Shown here: positions 1-8,228 of the stretch, piece after piece
Numbering within the stretch: the first letter of the stretch is position 1
Layout of the letters: each line of letters starts with the position of its first letter
Made by a program: the position numbers and the translations under genes
Source of the DNA: Pseudomonas oryzihabitans
Lineage (GTDB): Bacteria; Pseudomonadota; Gammaproteobacteria; Pseudomonadales; Pseudomonadaceae
Length of the DNA: 64,000 nucleotides
Direction: 5' to 3'
Assembly: GCF_014522265.1 (NCBI RefSeq)
Contig: NZ_CP017024.1
Location: forward strand, 2,198,001-2,262,000
The notes under the pieces: generated by a model
What the model saw: the letters and a program-made list of their open reading frames with translations, nothing else
Told to the model about the DNA's origin: nothing
The model's database searches: none

Positions 1-1
1 G

Positions 2-457
2 GTGGCCGACCATCTCGACGCCGGTCGCGACGTGGCGGTGATCTGCGAGGGCGATCCCTTCTTCTACGGTTCCTACATGTACCTGCACGACCGCCTGGCC
101 GAGCGCTACGAGGCCCAGGTGGTGCCGGGGGTCTGCTCCATGCTCGGCGGCGTGGCCATGCTCGGCCTGCCGCTGGTCTATCGCAACCAGACCCTCACGG
201 TGCTCTCCGGGGTGCTTTCCGCCGAGGAACTCAAGGCGCGTCTCGCCAGCGCCGACGCGGCCGTGGTGATGAAGCTCGGACGCAACTTCGAGAAGGTGCG
301 CCAGGTGCTGCGCGACCTGGGTCTGGACCAGCGCGCCCGCTACATCGAGCGCGCCACCATGGACAACCAGCGCATCGTCGCGCTGGATGCCGTCGAGCCC
401 ATGGCTTCGCCGTATTTCTCGCTGGTGGTGGTGCCGGGGGTGAAATGGAAGGGTTGA
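2..457 (+). CDS. cobI: Precorrin-2 C20-methyltransferase, 3' part (cut by window edge)
   Basis: Carboxy-terminal part of the SAM-dependent enzyme that methylates C-20 of precorrin-2 in cobalamin synthesis. The frame is open to the window edge, so the true start lies outside; the GTG at position 2 is probably internal. About 150 of the usual roughly 240 residues remain. The tetrapyrrole-methylase motifs [11 protein letters not shown] and VVPGVCSM are visible near the beginning. The stop overlaps the start of cobJ by 13 bases, which points to translational coupling in one cob operon. Family assignment is firm; CobI versus a sister methylase is judged from these motifs and from the cobJ neighbour. 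Confidence 0.88.
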   Translation: MADHLDAGRDVAVICEGDPFFYGSYMYLHDRLAERYEAQVVPGVCSMLGGVAMLGLPLVYRNQTLTVLSGVLSAEELKARLASADAAVVMKLGRNFEKVRQVLRDLGLDQRARYIERATMDNQRIVALDAVEPMASPYFSLVVVPGVKWKG

Positions 458-2115
458 GCCCGGCCATCGTCATCCTCGGCCCCGGTGCCCTGGCCACCGC
501 CCGCCGCCTGCAGGCTGGCCTGCCGGGCAGCCTGGTGCACGGCCTGGCCGGGCGGGTCGAGGGCGATGTCAGCTACAGCGCCTTCGGCGACCACCTGCGT
601 AACCTCTATCGCCAGCAGCGCCCGCTGCTGGTGCTCTGCGCCGCCGGCATCGTCATCCGCAGCCTGGCGTCCTTGCTGGATGACAAGACCGCCGAGCCGC
701 CGGTGCTGGCGGTGGCCGAGGACGGCAGCGCCGTGGTGCCGCTGCTGGGCGGCCTGGCCGGTGCCAATCGCCTGGCTCGCCAGTTGGGTACCTTGCTGGA
801 CGTGGCCCCGGCCATCACCACCAGCGGTGAACTGAGATTCGGCACCTGCCTGCTCGATCCGCCGGCCGGCTATGCCCTGGCCGATGTCGACGTGGCCAAG
901 CACCGGGTCGCCGATCTGCTGGCCGGCGCCCCGGTACGCATCGAGGGCGAGGCGCCCTGGCTAGATGAGGTGCCCCTGGCCCGCGATCCCGAGGCGCGGC
1001 AACGCATCCTGGTCTCGCCCCTGACCAGCGCCGACGACCATACCCTGCTGATCCACCCCCGCGCCGTGCTGGTGGCGGTACGCGCCGATGCCACCGCCGC
1101 CGCCATTACCGCGCTGCTCGCCAGCACCGGCTATGCCACCGGGGCCGTGGCGGTGCTGCTGGCTCAGGCGGCCGACATGGCCGCGCCCGGCCTGGCCGAG
1201 CTGAGCCAGACGCTGGAGGTGCCGCTGAGATTCGTCGACGCCCGTACCCCGGAATTCGCCCAGGCGGCCGTGGCACGGGCCCAGGCCCAGGGCCTCGCCC
1301 TGCACCTGCATGACCGGCCGCTGGACGCCGATGACCTCGGCCAGCGCCGTGGCCGCCTCAGTGTGGTGGGCCTAGGCCCCGGCGCGGCCGAACTCATGGC
1401 ACCGGTGGTGCGCCGCGCCCTGGACCAGGCCGAGGACGTGCTCGGCTACGCCACCTACGTGCAGATGGCCGGTCCCCTGCGCCCGGACCAGCTGGCCCAT
1501 GCCAGCGACAATCGCGAAGAACTGCAGCGCGCCCGCCATGCCTTCGAACTGGCCGCCAGCGGGCGCCAGGTGGTGATGGTGTCGTCCGGCGATCCGGGCG
1601 TCTTCGCCATGGCCGCCGCGGTGCTGGAGGTGCTGGAGGGCGCCGCCGACCCGCGCTGGGCGGCGGTGGAGCTGGAGATCCTGCCAGGCATCACCGCGGC
1701 CATGGCCAGCGCCGCCCTGGCCGGGGCGCCGCTGGGTCACGACTTCTGCCTGATCTCCCTGTCCGACAACCTCAAGCCCTGGACGGTGATCGAGCAGCGC
1801 CTGCGCCAGGCCGCCGCGGCGGACCTGGCCATGGCCTTCTACAATCCCATCTCCAAGGCCCGACCGCATCAGCTGGACCGGGCGCTGGACGTCCTGCGCA
1901 GCTGCCGCTCGGCAAACACCCCGGTGATCCTCGGTCGCGACATCGGCCGTCCCGGTGGCGGTCTCGAATACACCAGCCTCGGCGCCCTGCGCAGCGAGAT
2001 GGTGGATTCGCGCACCCTGGTGATCCTCGGCTCCAGCCATACCCGGCGCTTTCCGCGGGCCGACGGCGGCGAATGGGTCTATACCCCGCGCTGGTACGAT
2101 ACGGAATTGTTATAA
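445..2115 (+). CDS. cobJ: CbiG-like domain / precorrin-3B C17-methyltransferase fusion
   Basis: Fusion of about 556 residues. Residues 1-125 resemble the CbiG amino-terminal domain ([18 protein letters not shown], then [12 protein letters not shown]). Residues 195-295 resemble the CbiG/CobE carboxy-terminal domain. From about residue 306 a tetrapyrrole methylase follows ([44 protein letters not shown]). CobJ methylates C-17 and drives ring contraction to precorrin-4. A stand-alone CobJ is about 250 residues, so the extra half is the fused CbiG-type module, an arrangement known in pseudomonads. The ATG at 445 is inside the end of cobI. It is the last cob gene before the riboswitch-led transporter operon. 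Confidence 0.9.
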   Translation: MEGLSPAIVILGPGALATARRLQAGLPGSLVHGLAGRVEGDVSYSAFGDHLRNLYRQQRPLLVLCAAGIVIRSLASLLDDKTAEPPVLAVAEDGSAVVPLLGGLAGANRLARQLGTLLDVAPAITTSGELRFGTCLLDPPAGYALADVDVAKHRVADLLAGAPVRIEGEAPWLDEVPLARDPEARQRILVSPLTSADDHTLLIHPRAVLVAVRADATAAAITALLASTGYATGAVAVLLAQAADMAAPGLAELSQTLEVPLRFVDARTPEFAQAAVARAQAQGLALHLHDRPLDADDLGQRRGRLSVVGLGPGAAELMAPVVRRALDQAEDVLGYATYVQMAGPLRPDQLAHASDNREELQRARHAFELAASGRQVVMVSSGDPGVFAMAAAVLEVLEGAADPRWAAVELEILPGITAAMASAALAGAPLGHDFCLISLSDNLKPWTVIEQRLRQAAAADLAMAFYNPISKARPHQLDRALDVLRSCRSANTPVILGRDIGRPGGGLEYTSLGALRSEMVDSRTLVILGSSHTRRFPRADGGEWVYTPRWYDTELL

Positions 2116-2119
2116 AGTA

Positions 2120-2250
2120 ACATTTAGTGCTTGAATCCTGGTCGCCGCTGGCTCACCCTCGGCGACCTTTCCGTTCCCTGGCGGGAAGCCGGTGCAACTC
2201 CGGCGCGGTCGCGCCACTGTGAGCTTCGCGAGAAGTGAGCCAGACCTTGC
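2120..2250 (+). promoter_or_regulatory. Cobalamin riboswitch
   Basis: The B12-box core is plain. A GGGAAGCCGGTGCAA-type segment at about 2183-2197 is followed by a cytosine-rich arm and GCGCCACTGTGAG at 2211-2223, then a downstream AGCCAGACC at 2239-2247. This matches the conserved adenosylcobalamin aptamer layout. It lies 50 bases upstream of the ATG of the substrate-binding protein at 2300, so it should lower expression of the importer when cobalamin is plentiful. Outer boundaries are approximate. Confidence 0.9.
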
Positions 2251-2299
2251 CAGGGGACATCCATCATCCACCAGGGACGCGTCATCCCAAGGAGAGTCC

Positions 2300-3316
2300 A
2301 TGTTTCGCCATCTTCTGCCGCTGCTCGCCGCCGGCCTGCTGTCCGTAGCCTCCCTTACCGCCCAGGCGGCCACCCCCTATCCGCTGACCATCCACAACTG
2401 CGGCCGCGACCTGGTCTTCGAGCGCGCGCCTCAACGCCTGGTCAGTCTGGGCCAGGCCAGTACCGAGTTGCTCTTGCGCCTGGGCGTGGGCGCGCGGCTG
2501 GTGGGCACCGGCGTCTGGTTCGGCGGCTTGCCCGCGGACCTGCAGGCGGCGGGCAAGGGCATTCCGCGGCTGGCTGACAACGCCCCCAGCTTCGAAGCCG
2601 TGGTCGGCACCCGGCCGGATCTGGTGGCGGCCCAGTACACCTATCACGTCGGACCCGGCGGCGAGGTGGCGGACTTCCCGCGCTTCGCCACGCTGGGCAT
2701 CTCCGCCTATGTGGCGCCCAGCGATTGCGAGGGCAAGGCGGTGACCGCCGATTCCAACAGCGACGGCAGCCGCAGCGCGCCCTTCGACATGAATCTGGTG
2801 ACCCGTGAAGCCCAGGAGCTGGCGGCCATCCTCGATGTGCAGCCGGCCGGCAAGCAGCTGGTCGCCGAGCTGGACCGCCGTATCGCCGCCGCTGGCGAGC
2901 AGGCCAAGGCGGCCGGGGTCCGGGGGCGTTCGGTGCTGTTCTGGTTTTCCAGTCCGCGGCTGGAAGGGGATCCCTGGGTAGCTGGCAACCTCGGCGCGCC
3001 GGCCTGGATCGCCCGCGCCCTGGGCCTGCGCAACGTGGTCGACAGCGCCGAGGAATGGCCGGCGGTGAGCTGGGAGCGCATCGCCAGTCTGGACCCTGAC
3101 TATATCGTCGTGGCGCGCATGGACCGCCGTCTCTATCCCGCCGATGACGTGGACAAGAAGCTGGCCTTCCTGCGCAGCGATCCCCTGACCCGCGAATTGC
3201 GCGCGGTGCGCGAGAACCACCTGCTGGTGGTGGACGCCCCGACCCTCAATCCCTCGCTGCGGGTGGTGGACAGCGTCGAGACCCTGGCCGCCGACCTGGC
3301 CAAGCCGCAACCATGA
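2300..3316 (+). CDS. BtuF-like periplasmic substrate-binding protein of a cobalamin/corrinoid ABC importer
   Basis: A 338-residue helical-backbone binding protein of the BtuF/FhuD class. A Sec signal peptide covers about residues 1-23 (LLPLLAAGLLSVASLTAQAA), then the FecB-type fold begins with RDLVFERAPQRLVSLGQASTE, and a carboxy lobe contains WERIASLDPDYIVV. An in-frame codon lies upstream at 2192, but it is inside the riboswitch. The ATG at 2300 is preceded by AAGGAGAG at 2289-2296, which fixes the start. The permease start overlaps its stop (ATGA). The riboswitch implies a corrinoid substrate; the sequence alone would also allow an iron chelate. Confidence 0.83.
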   Translation: MFRHLLPLLAAGLLSVASLTAQAATPYPLTIHNCGRDLVFERAPQRLVSLGQASTELLLRLGVGARLVGTGVWFGGLPADLQAAGKGIPRLADNAPSFEAVVGTRPDLVAAQYTYHVGPGGEVADFPRFATLGISAYVAPSDCEGKAVTADSNSDGSRSAPFDMNLVTREAQELAAILDVQPAGKQLVAELDRRIAAAGEQAKAAGVRGRSVLFWFSSPRLEGDPWVAGNLGAPAWIARALGLRNVVDSAEEWPAVSWERIASLDPDYIVVARMDRRLYPADDVDKKLAFLRSDPLTRELRAVRENHLLVVDAPTLNPSLRVVDSVETLAADLAKPQP

Positions 3317-4347
3317 GTCTGCCCCTGGCGGCCGAGGGGGCCCGGCCCTGGCGCTGGCTGCTGGGCCTGGCCGCGGTGCTGGCGCTGGCGGCGAGCGTGG
3401 TGCTGGCGGCGTCCTTCGGCGAGATGCCCATCGCACCCCTGACCAGTCTGCAGGCTATCGCCAACGGCCTCGGCCTGGGGCCCTATCCGGTGGAGCGCAT
3501 CGTCCAGGGCATCGTCTGGGAATACCGCCTCAGTCGTGCCCTGGTGGCCGCCTGCTGCGGCGCCGGCCTGGCGGTCTCCGGCGCCATCCTCCAGGCGCTG
3601 CTGCGCAACGCCCTGGCCGAACCCTATGTGCTGGGGCTGTCGGCCGGCGCCTCCACCGGTGCGGTGCTGGTGATGCTGCTGGGCGTTGGGGGCGGCATGC
3701 TCGGCGTGTCCCTCGGCGCCTTTCTCGGCGCGGTGCTGGCCTTTACCGTGGTGCTGCCCTTTCTCGGCAGTGGCGGCAGCACCCGCATCATCCTCGCCGG
3801 GGTGGCCGCGTCCCAGCTGTTCAATGCCCTGACCACCTATATCGTCGCCACCGCGGCCAATGCCGAGCAGGCACGCAGCGTCATGTTCTGGCTGCTCGGC
3901 AGCCTGTCCGGGGTGCGCTGGCCGGACGTCTGGCTGGCCGCCGGGGTGGTGCTCGCTGGCTTGCTGGTGTGCCTGGCCTGCGCCCGGGCGCTGGATGCCT
4001 TCGCCTTTGGCGAAGACGCCGCCGCCAGCCTCGGGGTCGCTGTGGGGCCGCTGCGCCTGCTGCTGCTGGCGGTCACCGGCCTGATCACCGCCTGCCTGGT
4101 CAGCCTGGTGGGTGCGGTGGGCTTCGTCGGCCTGGTGATCCCCCATGTGGCACGCTTCCTGGTCGGTCCGGGGCATGGCCGGCTGTTGCCCACCTGCGCC
4201 CTGATCGGCGCGCTGTTCATGGTGCTGGCCGACATCGTCGCCCGCACCCTGGTGGCCAAGCAGACCCTGCCCATCGGCGTGGTCACCGCCCTGGTCGGTG
4301 CGCCGGCCTTCGCCTTCATCCTCTACCGCGCGCGGGAGGTCCGATGA
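3313..4347 (+). CDS. BtuC/FecCD-family ABC permease
   Basis: Inner-membrane permease of 344 residues with about ten hydrophobic segments, the usual length for this family. Visible signatures are SGAILQALLRNALAEPYVLGLSAGAS, of which the core GAILQALLRNALAEP is typical of FecCD, and VGFVGLVIPHVARFLVGPGH near residue 270, the cytoplasmic coupling region that meets the ATPase. It overlaps the binding-protein gene before it and the ATPase gene after it by four bases each, so the three are one translationally coupled operon under the cobalamin riboswitch. It should form a homodimer with the ATPase below. Confidence 0.87.
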   Translation: MSLPLAAEGARPWRWLLGLAAVLALAASVVLAASFGEMPIAPLTSLQAIANGLGLGPYPVERIVQGIVWEYRLSRALVAACCGAGLAVSGAILQALLRNALAEPYVLGLSAGASTGAVLVMLLGVGGGMLGVSLGAFLGAVLAFTVVLPFLGSGGSTRIILAGVAASQLFNALTTYIVATAANAEQARSVMFWLLGSLSGVRWPDVWLAAGVVLAGLLVCLACARALDAFAFGEDAAASLGVAVGPLRLLLLAVTGLITACLVSLVGAVGFVGLVIPHVARFLVGPGHGRLLPTCALIGALFMVLADIVARTLVAKQTLPIGVVTALVGAPAFAFILYRAREVR

Positions 4348-5108
4348 GCCTCGCCGCGCGGAACGTGGCCTGGAGCGCCGGCGGCCAGCCGATCCTCGCC
4401 GGGGTGACCCTTGAGGTGCCGCCCGGCGGGGTGCTTGGGTTGCTGGGCCCCAATGGCTCGGGCAAGTCCAGCCTGCTGCGGCTGCTGGCCGGGCTGCGGC
4501 GGCCAGAGGAGGGCAACGTCAGTCTCGACGCGGTGCCGCTGGCCGAGTTGCGCCGGCGCGACCTGGCGCGGCGGGTCGCCCTGGTGGAGCAGCAGGCCGG
4601 TACCGAGGCCGATCTATCGGTGGCCGAGGTGGTGCGCCTGGGGCGCACGCCCCATCGCGGCCTGCTCGATGCCTGGAGCGCGCGCGACGCCGAGATCTGT
4701 CAGCGCGCCCTGGCCCAGGTCGGCCTGGTCGACAAGGCGGCACGGCGCTGGCACAGCCTCTCCGGTGGCGAGCGCCAGCGCGCCCAGATCGCCCGCGCCC
4801 TGGCCCAGGAGCCCAGCGAACTGCTGCTGGACGAACCCACCAATCACCTCGACATCCAGCACCAGCTGGAGATCCTCGACCTGGTCCGCCGCCTGCCGGC
4901 CACCTGCGTGCTGGCGATCCACGATCTCAATCTGGCCGCGCTGTTCTGCGATCGCCTGGCGGTGCTGCGCGACGGTCGCCTGGTCGCCGAAGGCGCTCCG
5001 GCCGTGGTGCTGACCGCCGCGCTGATCCAGCAGGTCTGGGGGGTAAGGGCGCAGGTGACGCTGGACGGCCCCGACGGTCGGCCGACGATCCGCTATCGGC
5101 TGGGCTGA
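4344..5108 (+). CDS. BtuD-like ABC transporter ATP-binding protein
   Basis: ATPase of 254 residues that powers the importer. Walker A is GPNGSGKSS (about residues 35-43), the ABC signature is LSGGERQRAQIARAL, Walker B is LLLDEPTNHLD, and the switch histidine lies in VLAIHDLNLAALFC. The chosen ATG at 4344 overlaps the permease stop as ATGA. A longer upstream frame exists but would run inside the permease gene in another frame. The 3' end overlaps the convergent gene at 5093-5611 by 16 bases. Confidence 0.87.
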   Translation: MSLAARNVAWSAGGQPILAGVTLEVPPGGVLGLLGPNGSGKSSLLRLLAGLRRPEEGNVSLDAVPLAELRRRDLARRVALVEQQAGTEADLSVAEVVRLGRTPHRGLLDAWSARDAEICQRALAQVGLVDKAARRWHSLSGGERQRAQIARALAQEPSELLLDEPTNHLDIQHQLEILDLVRRLPATCVLAIHDLNLAALFCDRLAVLRDGRLVAEGAPAVVLTAALIQQVWGVRAQVTLDGPDGRPTIRYRLG

Positions 5109-5611
5109 CGCCGCCGCACCGGGCCGGCCCGCTCTTCGATCGCCTGCCTGAGCTGCGGGCGACCACCCAGCCAGAAGACCGCTTCGGTGGCGATGAACAG
5201 CGGGCCGATGGCCAGGCCGGCGAGGTCGTCGAGAAAGGCCGGCTTGCGCCCCTCGTAGTGGTGACCGACGAACTGGATGGCCCAGCCGACCAGGAACAGA
5301 CCCAGCTCCCAGCCCAGCCAGACGCCCGTGGTCCGGGCCGCCAGCGCGGCACCCAGCCAGAGGGCAAGCCCGAGCAGCACGCTCATCAGCAGCCCCAGCG
5401 GCCGATCCAGGCGCAGGTAGAAGACCGCCACCGCCCCGGCCACCGGTACCGCGGGCGACAGCGGCCAGCCGGCGAGGCTGAAGACCGGTCGCGACAGCAG
5501 GATGGCCACCGCCAGCACGATCAGCAGGATGCCGGGAAAGTGGCTGACGATGTTGCGCGGATCGCGGTGGTAGCTCGCGTACTGGCTGAGATGATCTTCC
5601 AAGGTCTTCAT
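5093..5611 (-). CDS. Mpo1-like (DUF962) membrane protein
   Basis: A 172-residue membrane protein of the DUF962/Mpo1 family. In yeast Mpo1 is an Fe(II)-dependent dioxygenase acting on 2-hydroxy fatty acids; activity of the bacterial members is less clear. Conserved histidine-bearing segments are present: SYHRDPRN and SHFPGI near the amino terminus and VGHHYEGRKPAF in the second half. Four hydrophobic segments lie between. The ATG at 5611 gives the usual MKTLEDHL start; an alternative ATG 13 codons upstream is less like the family. It is convergent with the cobalamin importer. Confidence 0.75.
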   Translation of the reverse strand: MKTLEDHLSQYASYHRDPRNIVSHFPGILLIVLAVAILLSRPVFSLAGWPLSPAVPVAGAVAVFYLRLDRPLGLLMSVLLGLALWLGAALAARTTGVWLGWELGLFLVGWAIQFVGHHYEGRKPAFLDDLAGLAIGPLFIATEAVFWLGGRPQLRQAIEERAGPVRRRQPSR

Positions 5612-5698
5612 CGGCAGGCATCCAGGCGGCTGGGCGGGAAGCCTCAGCATGCACCGGGAAGACCCTGTGCGTCAGCGGGCACCAGGAGAAATGCGATT

Positions 5699-5730
5699 GC
5701 GATAATCGCCCTCTCGCTCGATAATCGATC
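5699..5730. promoter_or_regulatory. Paired PcaR operator upstream of pcaR
   Basis: Two identical 9-bp palindromic cores CGATAATCG lie at 5700-5708 and 5719-5727, centres 19 bp apart. The pcaR ATG is 28 bp further on. The core matches the known PcaR target of P. putida (GTTCGATAATCGCAC type). Autoregulation of pcaR is inferred. Confidence 0.75.
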
Positions 5731-5754
5731 AAAAGCCTGCCGAGGACCGGCCAG

Positions 5755-6609
5755 ATGGACGATAACCGCACTGCTCACGCCACCGGCCTGCCGCCACTGG
5801 CCGCGCCGCCCATCATTGCCTCGCCGGCCAAGCGCATCGAAGCCTTCACCGGCGACCCGAACTTCATGACCTCCCTGGCCCGCGGCCTGGCGGTCATCCA
5901 CGCCTTCCAGGAGCGCAAGCGCCAGCTGACCATCGCCCAGATCAGCCATCGCACCGAGATCCCCCGCGCCGCGGTGCGCCGCTGCCTGCATACCCTGATG
6001 AAGCTGGGCTACGTCACCACCGACGGCCGCACCTATTCGCTGCTACCCAAGGTGCTGACCCTGGGGCACGCCTATCTGTCGTCGACGCCGCTGGCGGTTA
6101 CCGCCCAGCCGGTGCTCGATCGCTTGAGCGAGCAACTGCACGAAGCCTGCTCCATGGCCACCCTGGAGGGCGACGAGATCCTCTACATCGCCCGCTCGGC
6201 GACGCCGCAGCGACTGATCTCGGTGGACCTCAGCGTCGGCAGCCGGCTGCCGGCCTATTGCACCTCCATGGGCCGCATCCTGCTCGCCGCCCTGGACGAT
6301 GCCGCCCTGCACGACTACCTGGAGCACGCCGACCTGCAGGCCAAGACCAGCCGCACCCTCTATCAACCGCCGGCGCTCATCGCGTGCCTGGGCCAGGTGC
6401 GCCAGCAGGGCTACGTCATCGTCGACCAGGAGCTGGAGGTGGGGCTGAGATCCCTGGCGGTGCCCCTGAGAGACGCCGCCGGCCAGGTGCTGGCGTCGCT
6501 CAACGTCGGCACCCACGCCAGTCGGGTCAGTCGCCAGGAACTGGAGACGCGCTTCCTGCCGGTGCTGCTGGCGGCCAGCCAGGAATTGAGCACCCGGCTG
6601 TTTCACTAG
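5755..6609 (+). CDS. pcaR: IclR-family regulator of the pca regulon, PcaR
   Basis: Transcription factor of 284 residues. A winged helix-turn-helix occupies about residues 35-95 (FMTSLARGLAVIHAFQ, LTIAQISHRTEIPRAAVRRC), and an IclR effector domain covers about 110-280 (LPAYCTSMGRILLAAL). PcaR activates pca genes in response to beta-ketoadipate in P. putida. The neighbour is pcaK, and palindromes matching the PcaR target stand before pcaR, before pcaK and before pcaI. The long amino-terminal extension before the helix-turn-helix is normal for the PcaR/PobR branch. A catR-like or pobR-like role is less likely given this context. Confidence 0.88.
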   Translation: MDDNRTAHATGLPPLAAPPIIASPAKRIEAFTGDPNFMTSLARGLAVIHAFQERKRQLTIAQISHRTEIPRAAVRRCLHTLMKLGYVTTDGRTYSLLPKVLTLGHAYLSSTPLAVTAQPVLDRLSEQLHEACSMATLEGDEILYIARSATPQRLISVDLSVGSRLPAYCTSMGRILLAALDDAALHDYLEHADLQAKTSRTLYQPPALIACLGQVRQQGYVIVDQELEVGLRSLAVPLRDAAGQVLASLNVGTHASRVSRQELETRFLPVLLAASQELSTRLFH

Positions 6610-6619
6610 CGAATCCGGT

Positions 6620-6647
6620 CGATTATCGGCCATATCGCCGATAATCG
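6620..6647. promoter_or_regulatory. Paired PcaR operator between pcaR and pcaK
   Basis: Cores CGATTATCG (6620-6628) and CGATAATCG (6639-6647), which are reverse complements of each other, have centres 19 bp apart, as at the two other pca sites. They lie 80 bp before pcaK, so pcaK probably has its own PcaR-controlled promoter. Confidence 0.72.
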
Positions 6648-6726
6648 AATTGTCAGCTGTTCGGGGTGGGCTTAACGTCGGCGCAGTGGCGCACTACGCC
6701 GATAACAACAACACGAGCAGACCACC

Positions 6727-8103
6727 ATGACACAAACCCTCGCGGGCGCCGTGCCCCTGGCCGATTCTTCGGCCACGGCGACAGCCGGCACCCTGGATGT
6801 CCAGCACTTCATCAATCGCCAGGCGCTGTCCGCCTACCAGTGGCGCATCGTCGCCCTGTGCTTTCTCATCGTCTTTCTCGACGGCCTCGACACCGCGGCC
6901 ATGGGCTTCATCGCCCCGGCGCTGTCGGTGGAGTGGGGCATCCCGCGGGCCAGCCTGGGGCCGGTGATGAGCGCGGCCCTGGGCGGCATGGTCTTTGGCG
7001 CCCTGGGCTCCGGGCCCCTGGCCGATCGCTTCGGTCGCAAGGGCGTGCTGGTGGTCGCCACCTTCATCTTTGGCGGCTTCAGCCTGCTCTCGGCCTTCAG
7101 CGCCAACCTCGAACAGCTGGTGATCCTGAGATTCCTCACCGGGCTGGGCCTGGGCGCCGCCATGCCCAACGCCACCACGCTGCTCTCGGAATACACCCCC
7201 GAGCGCCTCAAGTCGCTGCTGGTGACCAGCATGTTCTGCGGCTTCAACCTGGGCATGGCCGGCGGTGGCTTCGTCTCGGCCTGGATGATCCCGGCCTATG
7301 GCTGGCACAGCCTGCTGGTGCTGGGCGGCGTGCTGCCGCTGGCGCTGGCCGTGGTGCTGCTGCTCTGGCTGCCGGAATCGGCGCGCTATCTGGTGGTGCA
7401 CGGCAAGAGCGCCGAGCGCATCCGCCGGGTGCTGGCACCCATCGGCCGCGAGGCCGCCGAGGCCCGGCACTTCGTGGTGCCCGAGCAGAAGTCGGTCAAG
7501 ACCGGCAACGTCTTCGCGGTGATCTTCAACCGCAACTACAGCGCCGGCACCCTGCTGCTGTGGCTGACCTATTTCATGGGCCTGGTGATCGTCTACCTGC
7601 TCACCAGCTGGCTGCCGACGCTGATGCGCGACGCCGGCGCCAGCCTGGAGCAGGCCGCCCTGATCGGCGCGCTGTTCCAGTTCGGCGGGGTGCTCAGCGC
7701 GGTGTTCGTCGGCTGGGCCATGGACAGATTCAATCCGCACAAGGTGATCGGCCTGTTCTATGTGCTGGCTGGGATCTTCGCCTATTGCGTGGGCCAGAGC
7801 CTGGGCCAGGTCGCCCTGGTCGCCACCCTGGTGCTGGTGGCCGGCATGTGCATCAACGGCGCCCAGTCGGCCATGCCGTCGCTGGCGGCGCGCTACTACC
7901 CGACCCATGGCCGCGCCACCGGGGTGTCCTGGATGCTCGGCATCGGCCGCTTCGGCGCCATCACCGGCGCCTGGATGGGCGCGACCCTGCTGGGCCTGGG
8001 CTGGACCTTCACCCAGGTGCTCACCGCGCTGCTCCTGCCGGCCGGTCTTGCCGCCCTGGCGGTATTGATCAAGGGCGTGGTCAGCCACGCCGATGCCACC
8101 TAG
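6727..8103 (+). CDS. pcaK: 4-hydroxybenzoate/protocatechuate transporter (MFS, AAHS family)
   Basis: MFS aromatic acid:proton symporter of 458 residues with twelve hydrophobic segments. The family motif DGLDTAAMGFIAPAL lies in the first transmembrane segment. The loop between segments 2 and 3 carries the MFS motif GPLADRFGRKGVLV, and the loop between 8 and 9 carries GWAMDRFNPHKVIG. In P. putida PcaK takes up 4-hydroxybenzoate and protocatechuate and serves in chemotaxis to them. It follows pcaR on the same strand with a paired PcaR site between, which supports the assignment over other AAHS members such as BenK or VanK. Confidence 0.88.
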   Translation: MTQTLAGAVPLADSSATATAGTLDVQHFINRQALSAYQWRIVALCFLIVFLDGLDTAAMGFIAPALSVEWGIPRASLGPVMSAALGGMVFGALGSGPLADRFGRKGVLVVATFIFGGFSLLSAFSANLEQLVILRFLTGLGLGAAMPNATTLLSEYTPERLKSLLVTSMFCGFNLGMAGGGFVSAWMIPAYGWHSLLVLGGVLPLALAVVLLLWLPESARYLVVHGKSAERIRRVLAPIGREAAEARHFVVPEQKSVKTGNVFAVIFNRNYSAGTLLLWLTYFMGLVIVYLLTSWLPTLMRDAGASLEQAALIGALFQFGGVLSAVFVGWAMDRFNPHKVIGLFYVLAGIFAYCVGQSLGQVALVATLVLVAGMCINGAQSAMPSLAARYYPTHGRATGVSWMLGIGRFGAITGAWMGATLLGLGWTFTQVLTALLLPAGLAALAVLIKGVVSHADAT

Positions 8104-8124
8104 CGTCGACGGCTTCCCCTTTGC

Positions 8125-8158
8125 CGGTGGCAGGCGCTAGGCGCAGGCGCTGCCACCG
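8125..8158 (+). terminator. Possible terminator hairpin after pcaK
   Basis: An 8-bp stem (CGGTGGCA / TGCCACCG, 8125-8132 with 8151-8158) about 20 bp past the pcaK stop. There is no T-run, so intrinsic termination is uncertain. Confidence 0.35.
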
Positions 8159-8228
8159 CGTAAAGTTGCACCCTTTGCATGCTCCGCAGTCACCCGTCTA
8201 GAGCGGGTGCAGACGTCCAAGGGGTTCC

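Noticed and set aside
8104-8228. Fur box before the iron-type ABC operon
   Set aside because: I found no good match to the GATAAT-type Fur consensus there or before the TonB receptor, so none is annotated.
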